A DNA stretch of 64,000 nucleotides from Prevotella sp. (lineage in GTDB: Bacteria; Bacteroidota; Bacteroidia; Bacteroidales; Bacteroidaceae). Shown piece after piece: positions 35,013 to 45,803 of this stretch. Numbering within the stretch: the stretch's first letter is position 1; the number at the start of each line of letters is the position of its first letter. A model generated the notes under the pieces. It was not told the DNA's origin and did no database searches. It was given only the letters and a program-made list of their open reading frames with translations. The position numbers were made by a program, and so were the translations under genes. The stretch covers positions 1 to 64,000 of the forward strand of contig JAFQQY010000002.1 of the NCBI GenBank assembly GCA_017410365.1, read 5' to 3'.

Positions 35013-38000
35013 TACTTCTCTATCGGATGAGTATATTGCAACAGCTCAGTGTCAACATGAGCGTCATCGTCCTCAAACTCTATTGGTTTTATCTTCTCCT
35101 GTGCCCACTGACATACCGCAAACAATGCTGGCACAATGAACACCTGACAAAGAGTACCAATGAGCATACCTCCAACGGCAGCCGCACCAAGAGTCTGGTT
35201 ACCGTTCTTACCTACACCGCTTGCAAACATCAATGGCAGAAGACCGATGATCATGGCGAGAGAGGTCATCAAGATAGGACGCAGACGGGCACCGGCACCG
35301 AGAATGGCAGAATACTTGATGGCCATACCCATGCGGCGGCGCTCAAGGGCAAACTGCACGATAAGGATGGCGTTCTTTGCCAACAGACCGATAAGCATGA
35401 TGAGCGCAATCTGCATGTAGATATCGTTACTATGACCGAATATCTGAGTGAACAGGAACGCTCCTGCGAGTCCGAACGGAATAGAAAGGATTACTGCCAA
35501 TGGCAGGATGTAACTCTCATACTGTGCAGAAAGAATCAGATATACGAACACGATACAGAGAACGAAGATAATCGCTGTTGAGTCGCTTGACTCCTGCTCT
35601 GAACGTGTCAAACCTGAATAGTCGAGACCGTAACCGTCAGGAAGAACCTGAGCAGCAACTTCCTCTACAGCCTGGATGGCCTGACCTGAAGAATAGCCGT
35701 CGGCAGCCGAAGCATTGACGTTGATACAGGTGAAGAGGTTGAAACGGTTGATGTTAGATGGTCCATACACACGGCGCAAAGAGCAGTACTCGCTAACTGG
35801 AGCCATGCCATTAGGTGTGCGCACATATATATTAGAGAGACCTTCTGGAGACATACGGCTGTCAACAGTACCCTGAATCATTACACGATACAACTTACCA
35901 TAAGCATTGAAGTTAGATGCATACATACCTCCATAATAACCCTGCAGTGTGCTGAGGATAGTGTTAGGAGCAATGCCGTTCTGCTTACACTTAGCAACAT
36001 CAACATCAACCATATACTGTGGATAGTTTGGATTGTATGAAGTCATGGCATTGGCAATTTCAGGACGCTTGTTCAACTCTGCCAGATAATTCTTAGTAAC
36101 CTCAAAGAACTTATTCAAGTCGCCACCTGTCTTATCCTGCATAGAGAATGTTACACCATTAGTGGCACTAAATCCAGAAACCATAGGCGGAGCGAAAGCA
36201 AGAATCTGAGCATCCTTAATATTAGCAGTCTGCTTATAAATTGTGCCAAGCACTGATGTATTTGCCAATGGGTTGACAAAGAAACGGCTTATGCCATCGC
36301 CTTCCCAAAGACCAGAGAGCATATAGAAGAAGCCTGATGGTCGGTCATGGAACGACTTAAGCTTGATGATGAATGTTGCTTGATCAGAGCCAGCACCAGC
36401 AATGAAGTTATAACCTACCAACTGCTCACGAGACAATACGGCAGGGTTTGATGCTAACATTTTGTCAACAATATCGATAACTTCCTGAGTACGTGCCTGA
36501 CTGGTACCAGGTGCCATTGAGATAGTACAAAAGATAACACCTGTATCCTCATCTGGCACAAGGCCTGTCTTGGTAGTATTCATTGTTATTACAAGAATGA
36601 CGATACCCAAAACAACAGAAACACCAGCTAATACTTTTCTCTTAATAACAGTCTCAACACCTTTCTTATATTTACCGAGAATCTTCTCATACTGCATGTT
36701 GAATGCTGCATGGAATCTTTCCACACGTGTCATCTTTTTGTCACCATGTTCTTCATGTGGCTTCAGGAAGATGGCACATAAGGCTGGAGAAAGGGTCAAA
36801 GCGTTAACGGCCGAAATCAGGATTGACACAGCCATGGTTATACCGAACTCACGATAGAAAGTACCAGAGATTCCACCCATGAATGATACTGGAACAAACA
36901 CAGCAGACATTACAAGGGTAATTGAAATAATGGCACCTGAAATTTCATTCATGGCGTCGATACTTGCAGTTAGGGCACTCTTATAGCCTTGGTCAAGTTT
37001 GGCATGTACAGCCTCAACCACCACAATGGCATCGTCAACCACAATGGCAATGGCAAGAAGCAAAGCAGAAAGCACAAGCAGGTTTATAGAGAATCCGAAT
37101 ATCCAGAGGAAAAGGAATGTACCGATAAGAGCCACCGGAACGGCAATCATTGGGATGAGCGTCGAGCGGAAGTCCTGAAGGAACACATAAACCACAAGGA
37201 ACACGAGAAGCAATGTGAGCACAAGAGTGAACACTACCTCTTCGATAGAAGCGTAGAGGAACTCGGTTACGTCGTAGTTGATCTTATATTTCATGCCAGG
37301 AGGGAAGTTCTTTGCCTGCTCCTCAAGCACTTTCTTAACATCAGTTGCAATCTGATTGGCATTAGAACCTGCAATCTGCTGCACCATACCCATCACAGAT
37401 GGCTGGTTATTGTTGCGCATTGACACATTATACATCAAACCGCCAAGCTCAACCTTTGCTACATCTTTCAGACGAAGAATCTGACCATTGGCATCGCTGC
37501 GGAGGATGATGTCGCCATACTCCTCTGCTGTCTTCAGACGGCCTTTATAGCGCATTACATATTCGTATGCAACATCGCTCTGCTCACCAAACTTACCAGG
37601 AGCAGCCTCGATATTCTGTTCTGCAAGGGCTGCAGTAACATCTGCAGGAATAAGACTATACTGCTTCATCTTTTCTGGCTGCAACCAGATACGCATTGAG
37701 TAGGTCTTCATACCTGGCGACTGCACGTCACCAACACCACTCACACGCTTCAGAGCAGGAACAATATTGATGTTAGCATAGTTAGTAAGGAACTCATCGT
37801 CATAGCGGCCATCCTCTGTGGTAAGAGTGTACATGATAACCTGTGATGTCTGACGTTTTGAAACGGTCACACCAACTCGTGTTACTTCAGCTGGGAGAAG
37901 TGCCTGAGCCTGAGACACACGGTTCTGCACGTTAACGGCAGCCATATCGGCATCAGAACCCTGTTCAAAGTAAACCGTTATAGAAGCCGAACCATCATTA

Positions 38001-38251
38001 GTTGCCGAAGATGTGATATATGTCATGTTCTCCACACCGTTGATACTCTCTTCCAACGGAGTGATAACGGAATTGAGCACTGTCTGTGCATCAGCTCCTT
38101 GATATGTTGTATGAACGCTGATGGTTGGCGGTGCGATGTTCGGATATTGCTCAATTGGCAGCGAAATAAGACCAATAAGACCGAGCAATACGAAGAATAT
38201 CGAGATCACCGTCGAGAGTACCGGGCGCTTTATAAAGTTTGTAAATGTCAT
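35012..38251 (-). CDS. RND multidrug efflux permease (HAE1/AcrB type)
   Basis: A 1079-residue inner-membrane proton-driven pump. The hallmarks are TFTNFIKRPVLSTVISI at the N-terminus, PNIAPPTISV, the proton-relay helix LLAIAIVVDDAIVVVEAV with two aspartates (about residues 395-410), and MIGLLAKNAILIVQFA in the second half. Length and two-lobed duplication match HAE1. It lies between the adaptor and outer-membrane channel genes. Confidence 0.97.
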   Translation of the reverse strand: MTFTNFIKRPVLSTVISIFFVLLGLIGLISLPIEQYPNIAPPTISVHTTYQGADAQTVLNSVITPLEESINGVENMTYITSSATNDGSASITVYFEQGSDADMAAVNVQNRVSQAQALLPAEVTRVGVTVSKRQTSQVIMYTLTTEDGRYDDEFLTNYANINIVPALKRVSGVGDVQSPGMKTYSMRIWLQPEKMKQYSLIPADVTAALAEQNIEAAPGKFGEQSDVAYEYVMRYKGRLKTAEEYGDIILRSDANGQILRLKDVAKVELGGLMYNVSMRNNNQPSVMGMVQQIAGSNANQIATDVKKVLEEQAKNFPPGMKYKINYDVTEFLYASIEEVVFTLVLTLLLVFLVVYVFLQDFRSTLIPMIAVPVALIGTFLFLWIFGFSINLLVLSALLLAIAIVVDDAIVVVEAVHAKLDQGYKSALTASIDAMNEISGAIISITLVMSAVFVPVSFMGGISGTFYREFGITMAVSILISAVNALTLSPALCAIFLKPHEEHGDKKMTRVERFHAAFNMQYEKILGKYKKGVETVIKRKVLAGVSVVLGIVILVITMNTTKTGLVPDEDTGVIFCTISMAPGTSQARTQEVIDIVDKMLASNPAVLSREQLVGYNFIAGAGSDQATFIIKLKSFHDRPSGFFYMLSGLWEGDGISRFFVNPLANTSVLGTIYKQTANIKDAQILAFAPPMVSGFSATNGVTFSMQDKTGGDLNKFFEVTKNYLAELNKRPEIANAMTSYNPNYPQYMVDVDVAKCKQNGIAPNTILSTLQGYYGGMYASNFNAYGKLYRVMIQGTVDSRMSPEGLSNIYVRTPNGMAPVSEYCSLRRVYGPSNINRFNLFTCINVNASAADGYSSGQAIQAVEEVAAQVLPDGYGLDYSGLTRSEQESSDSTAIIFVLCIVFVYLILSAQYESYILPLAVILSIPFGLAGAFLFTQIFGHSNDIYMQIALIMLIGLLAKNAILIVQFALERRRMGMAIKYSAILGAGARLRPILMTSLAMIIGLLPLMFASGVGKNGNQTLGAAAVGGMLIGTLCQVFIVPALFAVCQWAQEKIKPIEFEDDDAHVDTELLQYTHPIEK

Positions 38252-38339
38252 AGTTACTTAATTATATAATTTTGAATTGAAATAAGAATTATGATTAATA
38301 TCTCATAATTAATAATTCATAATCATAATTTAAATATTA

Positions 38340-39533
38340 CTATTTTCCGCTCATCATATCAATGAAAGCAGTTGCGCTTGCCTGATTCTCACCGAGCTTG
38401 ATTGCATCATCAATCTTTTTCTGATACTGCTCTTCTGTGATAGGAACAATCTCCATACCATCGCTGAGCTTGGTGATACCTTTTGAAACATACTGGTCGC
38501 CATCCTTCAAACCTGAAGTAACGATGTAGCTGTTTCCATTGTTCTGTGAGTTAACAGTAATCTCTGTGTATCTTACCTTATTTTCTTTATCTACTACATA
38601 GACAAACTTCTTATTCTGCACCTCAGATGTTGCCTCCTGTGGAATAAGGATAGCATTATTCTCTGTGGTAGGAATAATTATCTGACCAGCGCCACCGCTA
38701 CGGAGAACCTTATCTGGGTTAGGGAACTGAGCAACAAGAGTAATTGTTCCTGTAGCAGCATCAATAACACCACTTGCTCTGCTAACCTTTCCTGGCTGTT
38801 CATAAACAGTACCATCTGCCAAGCGAAGCTTAACTGTTGGAAGTGCAGCAACAGCGGCATTGATGCCACCTTCGTCCTTACCCATCATCAAAGCATCTTT
38901 CTCAGTCATAGAGAAGTAAACATCCATTGAGCTGATGTCAGAAACAGTAGTCAGAGGCTCTACACTTGAACCACTTACCAGTGCACCTACCTTGAAAGGC
39001 AGTGTGCCTACAACACCATCTGCAGGACTAGAAACATAGCAGAAATCAAGATTCTGCTTTGCTGAGGCATACGCTGCCTGAGCCTGAGCAAGACCAGCTT
39101 TTGCTGTCTCATAAGTATTCTGAGCTGACTGCCACTCGAAATCACCGATAACACCACCCTCATAGAGTGATTTGCTATTCTCGTATGCCAGTTTTGCAGT
39201 CTTAAGAGAAGCCTCCGCAGATGTCACAGCCGCCTTAGCCTGTGTGGCTGCAGCCTCGTATGTAACGTTGTCGATAACAAACAGTGTCTGTCCCTTGCGA
39301 ACAGTCTGTCCCTCGTTAACACAAACCTTAGTAATGAATCCTGAAATCTTCGGACGAATCTGTACGTCCTGTACACCTTTAATTGTTGCAGGATATGTTT
39401 TCTGCAACTCTGTTCCTTCAGTCTTAACAGTTCTAACGGCAAACTCATTGTCACCGAGTTTCATACCTCCGCCACCGCAAGAAACCAACATTGCTGCCGC
39501 AGCAACAATCATAAAAATCTTGTTCTTTTTCAT
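38340..39533 (-). CDS. RND efflux periplasmic adaptor lipoprotein
   Basis: A 397-residue membrane-fusion protein with a lipobox (LVSC near residue 19). The barrel-sandwich halves VQIRPKISGFITKVCVNEGQTVRKGQTLFVIDN and SPADGVVGTLPFKVGALV bracket a coiled-coil hairpin of A/K-rich helices (AVTSAEASLKTAKLAYENSKSLYE). It is the first gene of the pump operon, with a -7 box at 39612-39619. No adjacent TetR or other regulator is present. Confidence 0.96.
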   Translation of the reverse strand: MKKNKIFMIVAAAAMLVSCGGGGMKLGDNEFAVRTVKTEGTELQKTYPATIKGVQDVQIRPKISGFITKVCVNEGQTVRKGQTLFVIDNVTYEAAATQAKAAVTSAEASLKTAKLAYENSKSLYEGGVIGDFEWQSAQNTYETAKAGLAQAQAAYASAKQNLDFCYVSSPADGVVGTLPFKVGALVSGSSVEPLTTVSDISSMDVYFSMTEKDALMMGKDEGGINAAVAALPTVKLRLADGTVYEQPGKVSRASGVIDAATGTITLVAQFPNPDKVLRSGGAGQIIIPTTENNAILIPQEATSEVQNKKFVYVVDKENKVRYTEITVNSQNNGNSYIVTSGLKDGDQYVSKGITKLSDGMEIVPITEEQYQKKIDDAIKLGENQASATAFIDMMSGK

Positions 39534-39611
39534 ACCTTAAATATAATACTAACTTTTAACTATTTCTAAACCATTAAGAAAACTAATACATTCTGTTCAG
39601 TTTTCGGATTG

Positions 39612-39619
39612 CAAAGTTA
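39612..39619 (-). promoter_or_regulatory. -7 promoter element of the efflux operon
   Basis: The minus strand reads TAACTTTG followed by C, 79 bp upstream of the adaptor start at 39533. Confidence 0.6.
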
Positions 39620-39692
39620 CACAAAATATATATTAGAGAAATTCTTAATATGTATTTTTAACAATAATTGTTATCCTAAAACATAAAAAAAG

Positions 39693-41117
39693 TTATCTAA
39701 TACCCATTTTTTCTGCTTTATTCATCAATAACTCCATTAAAGGTTCACGCTCGTTGACCACTTTTCCATCAAGAACAGCATCCTTTAGATATTTCTTCAA
39801 TTCACCAACCTCCCGACATGGTTTGAGATTAAACATTTCCATTATTTCATTACCATCAATGCAGGGTTGCAATAAACGCTTATAGTCCTTTTCCTGCAAA
39901 TCGGTGAGTTTCTCACGCACCATGCGGAAATTTTCAAGAAAGTGTTTCTTTCTACCTTCATTCTTGCTGGTTATATCTGCTTCGCATAGCGTCATGAGGT
40001 CATCAATATCGTCACCGGCATCATTTAGCAGTCGGCGTACGGCACTATCTGTTACTACCTCGTCTGCTATAACTATTGGACGCATATGCAAGTCAACGAG
40101 TTTTTCCACATACTTCATCTTTGCATCAAGAGGCAATGCCAATCGACGGAACATCGGCTGCACCATCTTGGCACCCAAATAGTTATGATTATGAAATGTC
40201 CATCCAATCGCATTATCCCAACGCTTGCTTTTGGTCTTCCCTACATCGTGAAGCAAAGCTGCCCATCTAAGCCACAGATTGTCGCTATGCTTACACACAT
40301 TATCAAGCACTTCAAGGGTATGGTAGAAGTTGTTCTTATGCGCCCTGTTATTCTTAGTTTCAACTATATCAAGAGCAGCCAGTTCTGGCATAATCAAATT
40401 AAGGAGCCCGCAACGCTGCAAATCAACAAAACCGCGACTAGGAGTCTTGGTCATCAATATTTTATTTAGTTCATCCTTGATACGCTCGCCACTGACAATC
40501 TTTATCCTATGAGCATTTCTTTCAAGCGCCTCGAATGTTTCGTCTTCAATCATAAAATTGAGTTGAGTAGCGAAACGCACACAGCGCATCATGCGCAATG
40601 GGTCATCAGAGAATGTTATATCAGGGTCAAGAGGCGTTCGAATAATGCCATCTTCCAGATCTTCAATGCCATAGAAGGGGTCTACCAGTTCACCGAACCT
40701 ATCTGCATTGAGGCATACAGCCATGGCATTTATGGTGAAATCGCGACGGTTCTGGTCGTCTTCCAACGTACCGTCTTCTACGATTGGCTTACGCGAATCA
40801 CGGTTGTAGCTTTCTCTGCGAGCACCAACAAACTCAACTTCAATATCATGCCATTTTACTTGTGCCGTACCAAAATTACGGAAGACAGACAGATGTGCTT
40901 TACGACCCAGCATCTGCTTCAGTTCGCTAGCCACCTGAATGCCACTACCAACTACAACAACGTCAATATCGTTGGTTGGACGTTCAAGAAAAATGTCACG
41001 CACATAGCCACCGACAACATAACATTCCAACCCCAACTTATCAGCAGCGTTTGAAATCTTATGAAATATCTCTTTGTCGAGCACCTGTGCCAGTTCTTCG
41101 TCTGTCAGAATTCTCAT
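39693..41117 (-). CDS. cca: CCA tRNA nucleotidyltransferase with HD domain
   Basis: A 474-residue poly(A) polymerase-family protein. The head domain has VVGGYVRDIFLERPTNDIDVVVVG (catalytic Asp pair, residues ~35-57), RRDFTINAMAV and the neck DPLRMMRCVRFA. The C-terminal half contains an HD domain (WAALLHDVGKTKSKRW). It should add or repair the 3' CCA of tRNAs; the HD domain is probably a phosphohydrolase. Start chosen at 41117 with a -7 box upstream. Confidence 0.93.
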   Translation of the reverse strand: MRILTDEELAQVLDKEIFHKISNAADKLGLECYVVGGYVRDIFLERPTNDIDVVVVGSGIQVASELKQMLGRKAHLSVFRNFGTAQVKWHDIEVEFVGARRESYNRDSRKPIVEDGTLEDDQNRRDFTINAMAVCLNADRFGELVDPFYGIEDLEDGIIRTPLDPDITFSDDPLRMMRCVRFATQLNFMIEDETFEALERNAHRIKIVSGERIKDELNKILMTKTPSRGFVDLQRCGLLNLIMPELAALDIVETKNNRAHKNNFYHTLEVLDNVCKHSDNLWLRWAALLHDVGKTKSKRWDNAIGWTFHNHNYLGAKMVQPMFRRLALPLDAKMKYVEKLVDLHMRPIVIADEVVTDSAVRRLLNDAGDDIDDLMTLCEADITSKNEGRKKHFLENFRMVREKLTDLQEKDYKRLLQPCIDGNEIMEMFNLKPCREVGELKKYLKDAVLDGKVVNEREPLMELLMNKAEKMGIR

Positions 41118-41147
41118 TATCCTGTAAACTTAGTTAAAATTGGACTG

Positions 41148-41155
41148 CAAAGTTA
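41148..41155 (-). promoter_or_regulatory. -7 promoter element of cca
   Basis: The minus strand reads TAACTTTG, 31 bp upstream of the start at 41117. Confidence 0.6.
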
Positions 41156-41239
41156 ATGATTTTTTTCTAATTGCACAAATTTGCATTTCACCTTATTAAA
41201 AATATAGAGACAAAGTTCTTCGCTCTACTATTTTTTTCG

Positions 41240-41247
41240 TACCTTTG
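41240..41247 (+). promoter_or_regulatory. -7 promoter element of the coiled-coil lipoprotein
   Basis: TACCTTTG, 28 bp before the ATG at 41275. Confidence 0.6.
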
Positions 41248-41274
41248 CACTGATAAATCAATAAAAAGATTGTT

Positions 41275-41736
41275 ATGAAGATACTAAAAATATATGTGAT
41301 ACTTATTGTTGCAGCCATAAGCATTCTATCTTGCGCCAATAAACAGCAGGACGAAGCAGAATCATTGCTACAACAGGCAAACGAGTATTTTGACAAAAAA
41401 GAATACAACAAAGCACTGCGCTCGATAGACTCGTTAAGAAACATATATCCTAACGCCATCGAAGTAAGGAAACAAGCACTGAAACTTTATCAAAGCATAT
41501 CACTTAAGCAGACCCAAGAAGAGTTGGCACGTACTGACAGCGCCTTGCAGGCTGTCATACTGAACTACAACTACCTCAAGGCAAAGGTTGACAAAGACCG
41601 CCATGAACTGAGGGCAACACCAGAAGAGTTGCAGATGCTGACTTTGGTGCGCATGAAACGCGACTCATTACAAGTATGTTTCGACACTCAATGTGCTAAA
41701 ATCAAATATATCCACAAGAAGCAAAAAGAGATTTAG
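41275..41736 (+). CDS. Small coiled-coil lipoprotein
   Basis: A 153-residue protein with a signal peptide and a probable lipobox (SILSC at residues 16-20). The mature part is almost wholly helical and charged (EAESLLQQANEYFDKKEYNKALRSIDSLRNIYPNAIEVRKQA), like a single TPR-type repeat followed by a coiled coil. Conserved Bacteroidales hypothetical by appearance; function unknown. It is divergent from cca and followed by the DUF1599 gene with its own promoter. Confidence 0.7.
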   Translation: MKILKIYVILIVAAISILSCANKQQDEAESLLQQANEYFDKKEYNKALRSIDSLRNIYPNAIEVRKQALKLYQSISLKQTQEELARTDSALQAVILNYNYLKAKVDKDRHELRATPEELQMLTLVRMKRDSLQVCFDTQCAKIKYIHKKQKEI

Positions 41737-41765
41737 TTATATTTGGAGTTATCATTATAAATAAC

Positions 41766-41773
41766 TAATTTTG
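41766..41773 (+). promoter_or_regulatory. -7 promoter element of the DUF1599 gene
   Basis: TAATTTTG, 22 bp before the ATG at 41795. Confidence 0.5.
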
Positions 41774-41794
41774 CACCGCATTTTCTGACACGTT

Positions 41795-42358
41795 ATGGTA
41801 AAAGACATTATAAAGACCAACAAACAGTTTGAAGAGGCAATCAAAGAATGCCGCTCACTGTTCGCCAAGAAGTTGCACGATTACGGAGCATCATGGCGCA
41901 TACTGCGTCCATCGTCGCTAACCGACCAGCTGTTTATCAAAGCCAAGCGCATACGTTCGCTGGAGATAAAGAGAGAGTCGAAGGTAGGCGAAGGCATACG
42001 CCCAGAATTTGTGGCGCTGATAAACTACGGAATCGTTGGACTGATACAGGTTTACCACGGATTTACCGACACAGTAGACATCACACCAGAGCAGGCTTTG
42101 GAACTATACGACAAGTACGCAACCGAGGCTCTTGAACTGATGAAGAAAAAAAACCACGACTACGACGAGGCGTGGCGTTCCATGCGTGTCAGCAGTTATA
42201 CCGACTTCATTCTGACAAAGATTGAAAGGATAAAAGAGATAGAGAACCTCGGCGGTGACACTCTTGTAAGCGAAGGCATCGACTCCAACTATATGGACAT
42301 TATCAACTATGCCGTGTTCGGAGTAATAAAGTTGACAGAAAACCCTAATGACAAATAA
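41795..42358 (+). CDS. DUF1599 protein
   Basis: A 187-residue protein made of two similar halves: [21 protein letters not shown]...IRSLE and [22 protein letters not shown]...IKEIE, each ending in a YG-VG-IQ or YAVFGVIK helix. This is the internal duplication of DUF1599, also called nucleotide modification associated domain 1. An enzymatic role on nucleotides has been suggested for the family but is not established here. Its stop overlaps the next gene by 11 bp; this order (DUF1599, DoxX-type, tpiA, SPOR, folE) is conserved in Bacteroidales. Confidence 0.88.
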   Translation: MVKDIIKTNKQFEEAIKECRSLFAKKLHDYGASWRILRPSSLTDQLFIKAKRIRSLEIKRESKVGEGIRPEFVALINYGIVGLIQVYHGFTDTVDITPEQALELYDKYATEALELMKKKNHDYDEAWRSMRVSSYTDFILTKIERIKEIENLGGDTLVSEGIDSNYMDIINYAVFGVIKLTENPNDK

Positions 42359-44456
42359 TCAGAAGGAAAAGCCAACTGTTTGGAAGAAGATTGGGAGCGA
42401 CTTGTTGATAAATATCAGCAAGCTAGTTCTCTCCATCACTTTCATCCTATCTGGATTTGTAAAGATTGTCGACCCGCTAGGCACCCAATACAAGATAGCC
42501 GACTATATAGAGGCTATGGGACTTCAGCAATATGCGCCCGACATCTTAACATTGGCACTTTCCGTCATTATTTCGTCTGTCGAGTTCATATTAGGTATAT
42601 GCCTGCTGTTTGCCATACACAGAAGAGTCGTATCCAGACTCATCTTGGTATTTATGATTGTCATGACGATGATTACTCTGTGGCTGGCTGTAGAGAATCC
42701 CATCAGCGACTGCGGATGCTTTGGCGATGCAATCAAACTGACCAACTGGCAGACATTCTGGAAGAATGTAGTATTGCTGATTGCTGCGGCAATCATCTCG
42801 TACAGGCCTCTTGCCATGTTGCGTTTCATCAGTCTTGCCAATCAGTGGATAGTGCTGCACTACTCTGTGGTGTTCATATTGGTAACAGCTGGCTACTCGC
42901 TGTATAGCTTGCCACTGTTCGACTTCCGTCCATACCATATTGGAGCGGACATAAAGAAAGGCATGGAGATTCCAGAGGGTGCTCCGCAACCACAGTTCGA
43001 AACAACGTTTATTATGGAGAGCAAGACTGGTGAGCGTAAAGAGTTCACCATCGACAACTATCCAGACTCTACATGGACGTTTATCGACAGCAAGACAGTA
43101 CAAATAAGCGACGGCTACGTTCCCCCAATTACCGACTTCTCTATAATCGACAGAGAAACAGGCGAAGACATGACACAACAGGTGCTTGACGACAAAGGCT
43201 ACACCTTCATGCTCGTCTCGCCACATCTGGAAAATGCAGATGACAGCCAGCTGGACCTGATAAACCAGATTTATGAATATGCTCAGGACAATGACTACAA
43301 TTTCTTCAGCCTGACAGCGAGCGGCGACCAAGGAATAAATTTATGGCGCGATATGACTGGCGCCGAATATGATTTCTATTCAGCCGACGACATTACACTG
43401 AAAACTATAATAAGAAGCAACCCAGGATTGGTGCTTATAAAGGACGGTGTTGTAGTAAACAAATGGAGTCACAACCAGCTGCCTACAGAATATGATTTAA
43501 ACGACAGACTGGAGAATCTGGCAATCGGGCAAGTTGACACAGAACCAGTATCAAGACGCATTGCGACAATCATACTGTGGTTCATACTGCCACTGTTCAT
43601 ACTTACCATTGCCGACCGCATCTGGGCATGGTCAAAATGGTTGAAAGAAAAAGAAGAGTCAAACAAAATATATAAACTTTTAAAAAGAAAAAACATGAGA
43701 AAGAAAATTGTAGCAGGTAACTGGAAGATGAACATGAACCTGCAAGAGGGTGTTGCTCTGGCTAAGGAGCTGAACGAGGCTTTAACAGCAGACAAGCCAA
43801 ATTGTGATGTAGTAATCTGCACACCATTCATTCACCTTGCAACAGTTGCTCCTATGCTCGATGAAAGCATCATCGGTCTTGGTGCTGAAAACTGTGCAGA
43901 CAAGGAAAAGGGTGCTTACACTGGTGAGGTTTCTGCAGAAATGGTAAAGAGCACTGGTGCCCAGTATGTTATCTTAGGTCACTCTGAGCGTCGCGAGTAT
44001 TACAATGAAACTCCAGAAATACTAAAAGAGAAAGTACTCCTTGCACAGAAGAACGACCTCAAGGTTATCTTCTGCATCGGCGAGAGCAAGGAAGAGCGCG
44101 AAGCAAACAAGCAGAACGAAGTAGTTAAGGCAGAGCTCGAGGGTAGCGTATTCAACCTTCCAGCAGAAGACTTCAAGAAGATTATCATTGCATACGAGCC
44201 AATCTGGGCTATCGGTACAGGTCTGACAGCAACAGCAGAGCAGGCTGAAGAGATTCACGCATACATCCGCCAGATTATCGCTGAGAAGTATGGTCAGGAT
44301 GTTGCTGACGAGATTTCTATCCTCTATGGTGGAAGCTGCAAGGCTAGCAACGCACCAGAGTTGTTCAGCAAGCCAAACATTGACGGTGGCCTTATTGGTG
44401 GCGCTTCTTTGAAGGCTGCTGATTTCAAGGGTATCATCGACGCTTGGAAGAAATAA
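42348..44456 (+). CDS. tpiA: DoxX-type membrane protein fused to triosephosphate isomerase
   Basis: One uninterrupted 702-residue frame. Residues 1-449 are a BT_3928-type protein: four DoxX-like helices ([21 protein letters not shown] onward, with [16 protein letters not shown]) and a periplasmic thioredoxin-like stretch, ending with a helix near residue 410. Residues 450-702 are a complete triosephosphate isomerase ([35 protein letters not shown]). In related genomes these are separate adjacent genes. An ATG at 43695 preceded by an A-rich leader could still start a free TpiA, so the glycolytic enzyme may be made both ways. A lost stop codon or sequence error cannot be excluded. Confidence 0.9.
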   Translation: MTNNQKEKPTVWKKIGSDLLINISKLVLSITFILSGFVKIVDPLGTQYKIADYIEAMGLQQYAPDILTLALSVIISSVEFILGICLLFAIHRRVVSRLILVFMIVMTMITLWLAVENPISDCGCFGDAIKLTNWQTFWKNVVLLIAAAIISYRPLAMLRFISLANQWIVLHYSVVFILVTAGYSLYSLPLFDFRPYHIGADIKKGMEIPEGAPQPQFETTFIMESKTGERKEFTIDNYPDSTWTFIDSKTVQISDGYVPPITDFSIIDRETGEDMTQQVLDDKGYTFMLVSPHLENADDSQLDLINQIYEYAQDNDYNFFSLTASGDQGINLWRDMTGAEYDFYSADDITLKTIIRSNPGLVLIKDGVVVNKWSHNQLPTEYDLNDRLENLAIGQVDTEPVSRRIATIILWFILPLFILTIADRIWAWSKWLKEKEESNKIYKLLKRKNMRKKIVAGNWKMNMNLQEGVALAKELNEALTADKPNCDVVICTPFIHLATVAPMLDESIIGLGAENCADKEKGAYTGEVSAEMVKSTGAQYVILGHSERREYYNETPEILKEKVLLAQKNDLKVIFCIGESKEEREANKQNEVVKAELEGSVFNLPAEDFKKIIIAYEPIWAIGTGLTATAEQAEEIHAYIRQIIAEKYGQDVADEISILYGGSCKASNAPELFSKPNIDGGLIGGASLKAADFKGIIDAWKK

Positions 44457-44472
44457 TCAACAAACATAAAAC

Positions 44473-44518
44473 AATCCGTAGTCCTCTGCCGGCTTAGTTC
44501 GGAAGAGGAATACGGATT
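44473..44518 (+). terminator. Stem-loop after tpiA
   Basis: Arms AATCCGTA-TCCTCT-CCG and CGG-AGAGGA-TACGGATT form a long stem 17 bp after the stop. No T-run follows, so it may stabilise or process the mRNA rather than end it. Confidence 0.6.
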
Positions 44519-44550
44519 AACTGATATAATAGAAATAACAAAAAAGAATC

Positions 44551-45114
44551 ATGAAACAGTTCGTTGTATTAATAACTTTATTTATCTGTTCTTTATCTTT
44601 GGCATCTGCACAATCGTTTATGGAACGACTGAAGATGCCAGGCAGAGACAATGCTAAGGTTACCGTTCATCAGGATGCAGCAATCGACGAACTGGTAAAC
44701 GGGAGGCCGACCATTATCGTATCTAACAGCACAAAGGCTCCCGCTAAAAAGAACGTCAACGCCAATAACAATGCAAAGGCGGAGAAAGAAGTTGTAAGTG
44801 CAGATCAGACGGAGCCTGACTATCACAATGTGCCTGTAATACGAAAGACATACAAGACCAACGGTTACAGAGTACAGGTGTTCGCCGGCGGTAATAGCCG
44901 CAGAGACCGCCAAAAGGCAGAGCGCACAGGAAACACGATAAAGATAAACTTCCCTGACGAACCTGTCTATGTACACTTCTATTCTCCTCGATGGATATGC
45001 CGCGTTGGCAACTATCGCACTTACGAGGAGGCTCACCAGATACTTACAGCCGTAAAACAACTTGGTTACGAGCAAGCCACTATCGTAAAAGGCAAGATTA
45101 CCGTACAATTTTAA
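44551..45114 (+). CDS. SPOR domain protein
   Basis: A 187-residue exported protein with a signal peptide cut near LASAQS (about residue 21). Residues ~108-185 form an SPOR fold (GYRVQVFAGGNSRRDRQKAER ... YVHFYSPRWICRVGNYRTYEEAHQILTAVKQLGYEQATIV), which binds denuded septal peptidoglycan. The linker is Asn/Lys-rich. It lies between tpiA and folE. Confidence 0.92.
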   Translation: MKQFVVLITLFICSLSLASAQSFMERLKMPGRDNAKVTVHQDAAIDELVNGRPTIIVSNSTKAPAKKNVNANNNAKAEKEVVSADQTEPDYHNVPVIRKTYKTNGYRVQVFAGGNSRRDRQKAERTGNTIKINFPDEPVYVHFYSPRWICRVGNYRTYEEAHQILTAVKQLGYEQATIVKGKITVQF

Positions 45115-45173
45115 ATTGTGGCGCTTTGTGATAATGCGCCTATATACATAATATATAATATATAAAAGGAAAA

Positions 45174-45767
45174 ATGGAAGAAGTAACAAACAACGGCGAG
45201 CAATACCGTGACGGCCTTGAAGAACTCGCCTCTCACTATCAACAGATTATAGGTTTACTGGGCGAAGACCCTGAAAGAGAAGGATTACAAAAGACGCCTA
45301 TGCGCGTTGCCAAGGCTATGCAAGTACTGACACGTGGCTACAATATGGATGCCCACAAGGTGCTGACCGACGCTCTCTTCAAGGAAGACTATAGCCAGAT
45401 GGTGATAGTTAAAGACATCGACTTCTTCTCGCTATGCGAGCATCACATGCTGCCATTCTACGGCAAAGTGCATGTTGCCTACATTCCAAACGGATGCATC
45501 ACAGGACTGAGCAAGATTGCCCGCGTAGTAGACATTTACTCCCACCGCCTGCAAGTGCAAGAGCGCATGACTCTGCAGATAAAGGAATGCATCGAGCAAA
45601 CCCTCCATCCACTGGGCGTAATGGTTGTAGTTGAAGCCAAACACATGTGCATGCAGATGCGCGGTGTAGAGAAGCAGAACTCAATAACAACTACTAGCGA
45701 TTTCAGTGGTGCATTCAATCAAGCAAAGACACGTCAGGAGTTCATGAACCTGATTCACAGCAAATAA
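45174..45767 (+). CDS. folE: GTP cyclohydrolase I
   Basis: A 197-residue Fol[17 protein letters not shown], the zinc ligand motif [22 protein letters not shown], and the C-terminal [20 protein letters not shown] with its second cysteine-containing MCMQMRG block are all in place. It converts GTP to dihydroneopterin triphosphate, the first step of folate (and possibly queuosine precursor) synthesis; FolK and QueA are encoded elsewhere in the window. Confidence 0.97.
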   Translation: MEEVTNNGEQYRDGLEELASHYQQIIGLLGEDPEREGLQKTPMRVAKAMQVLTRGYNMDAHKVLTDALFKEDYSQMVIVKDIDFFSLCEHHMLPFYGKVHVAYIPNGCITGLSKIARVVDIYSHRLQVQERMTLQIKECIEQTLHPLGVMVVVEAKHMCMQMRGVEKQNSITTTSDFSGAFNQAKTRQEFMNLIHSK

Positions 45768-45803
45768 AAAAACTAAATTCAACCAACTAAAAAAGAAATT
45801 ATT

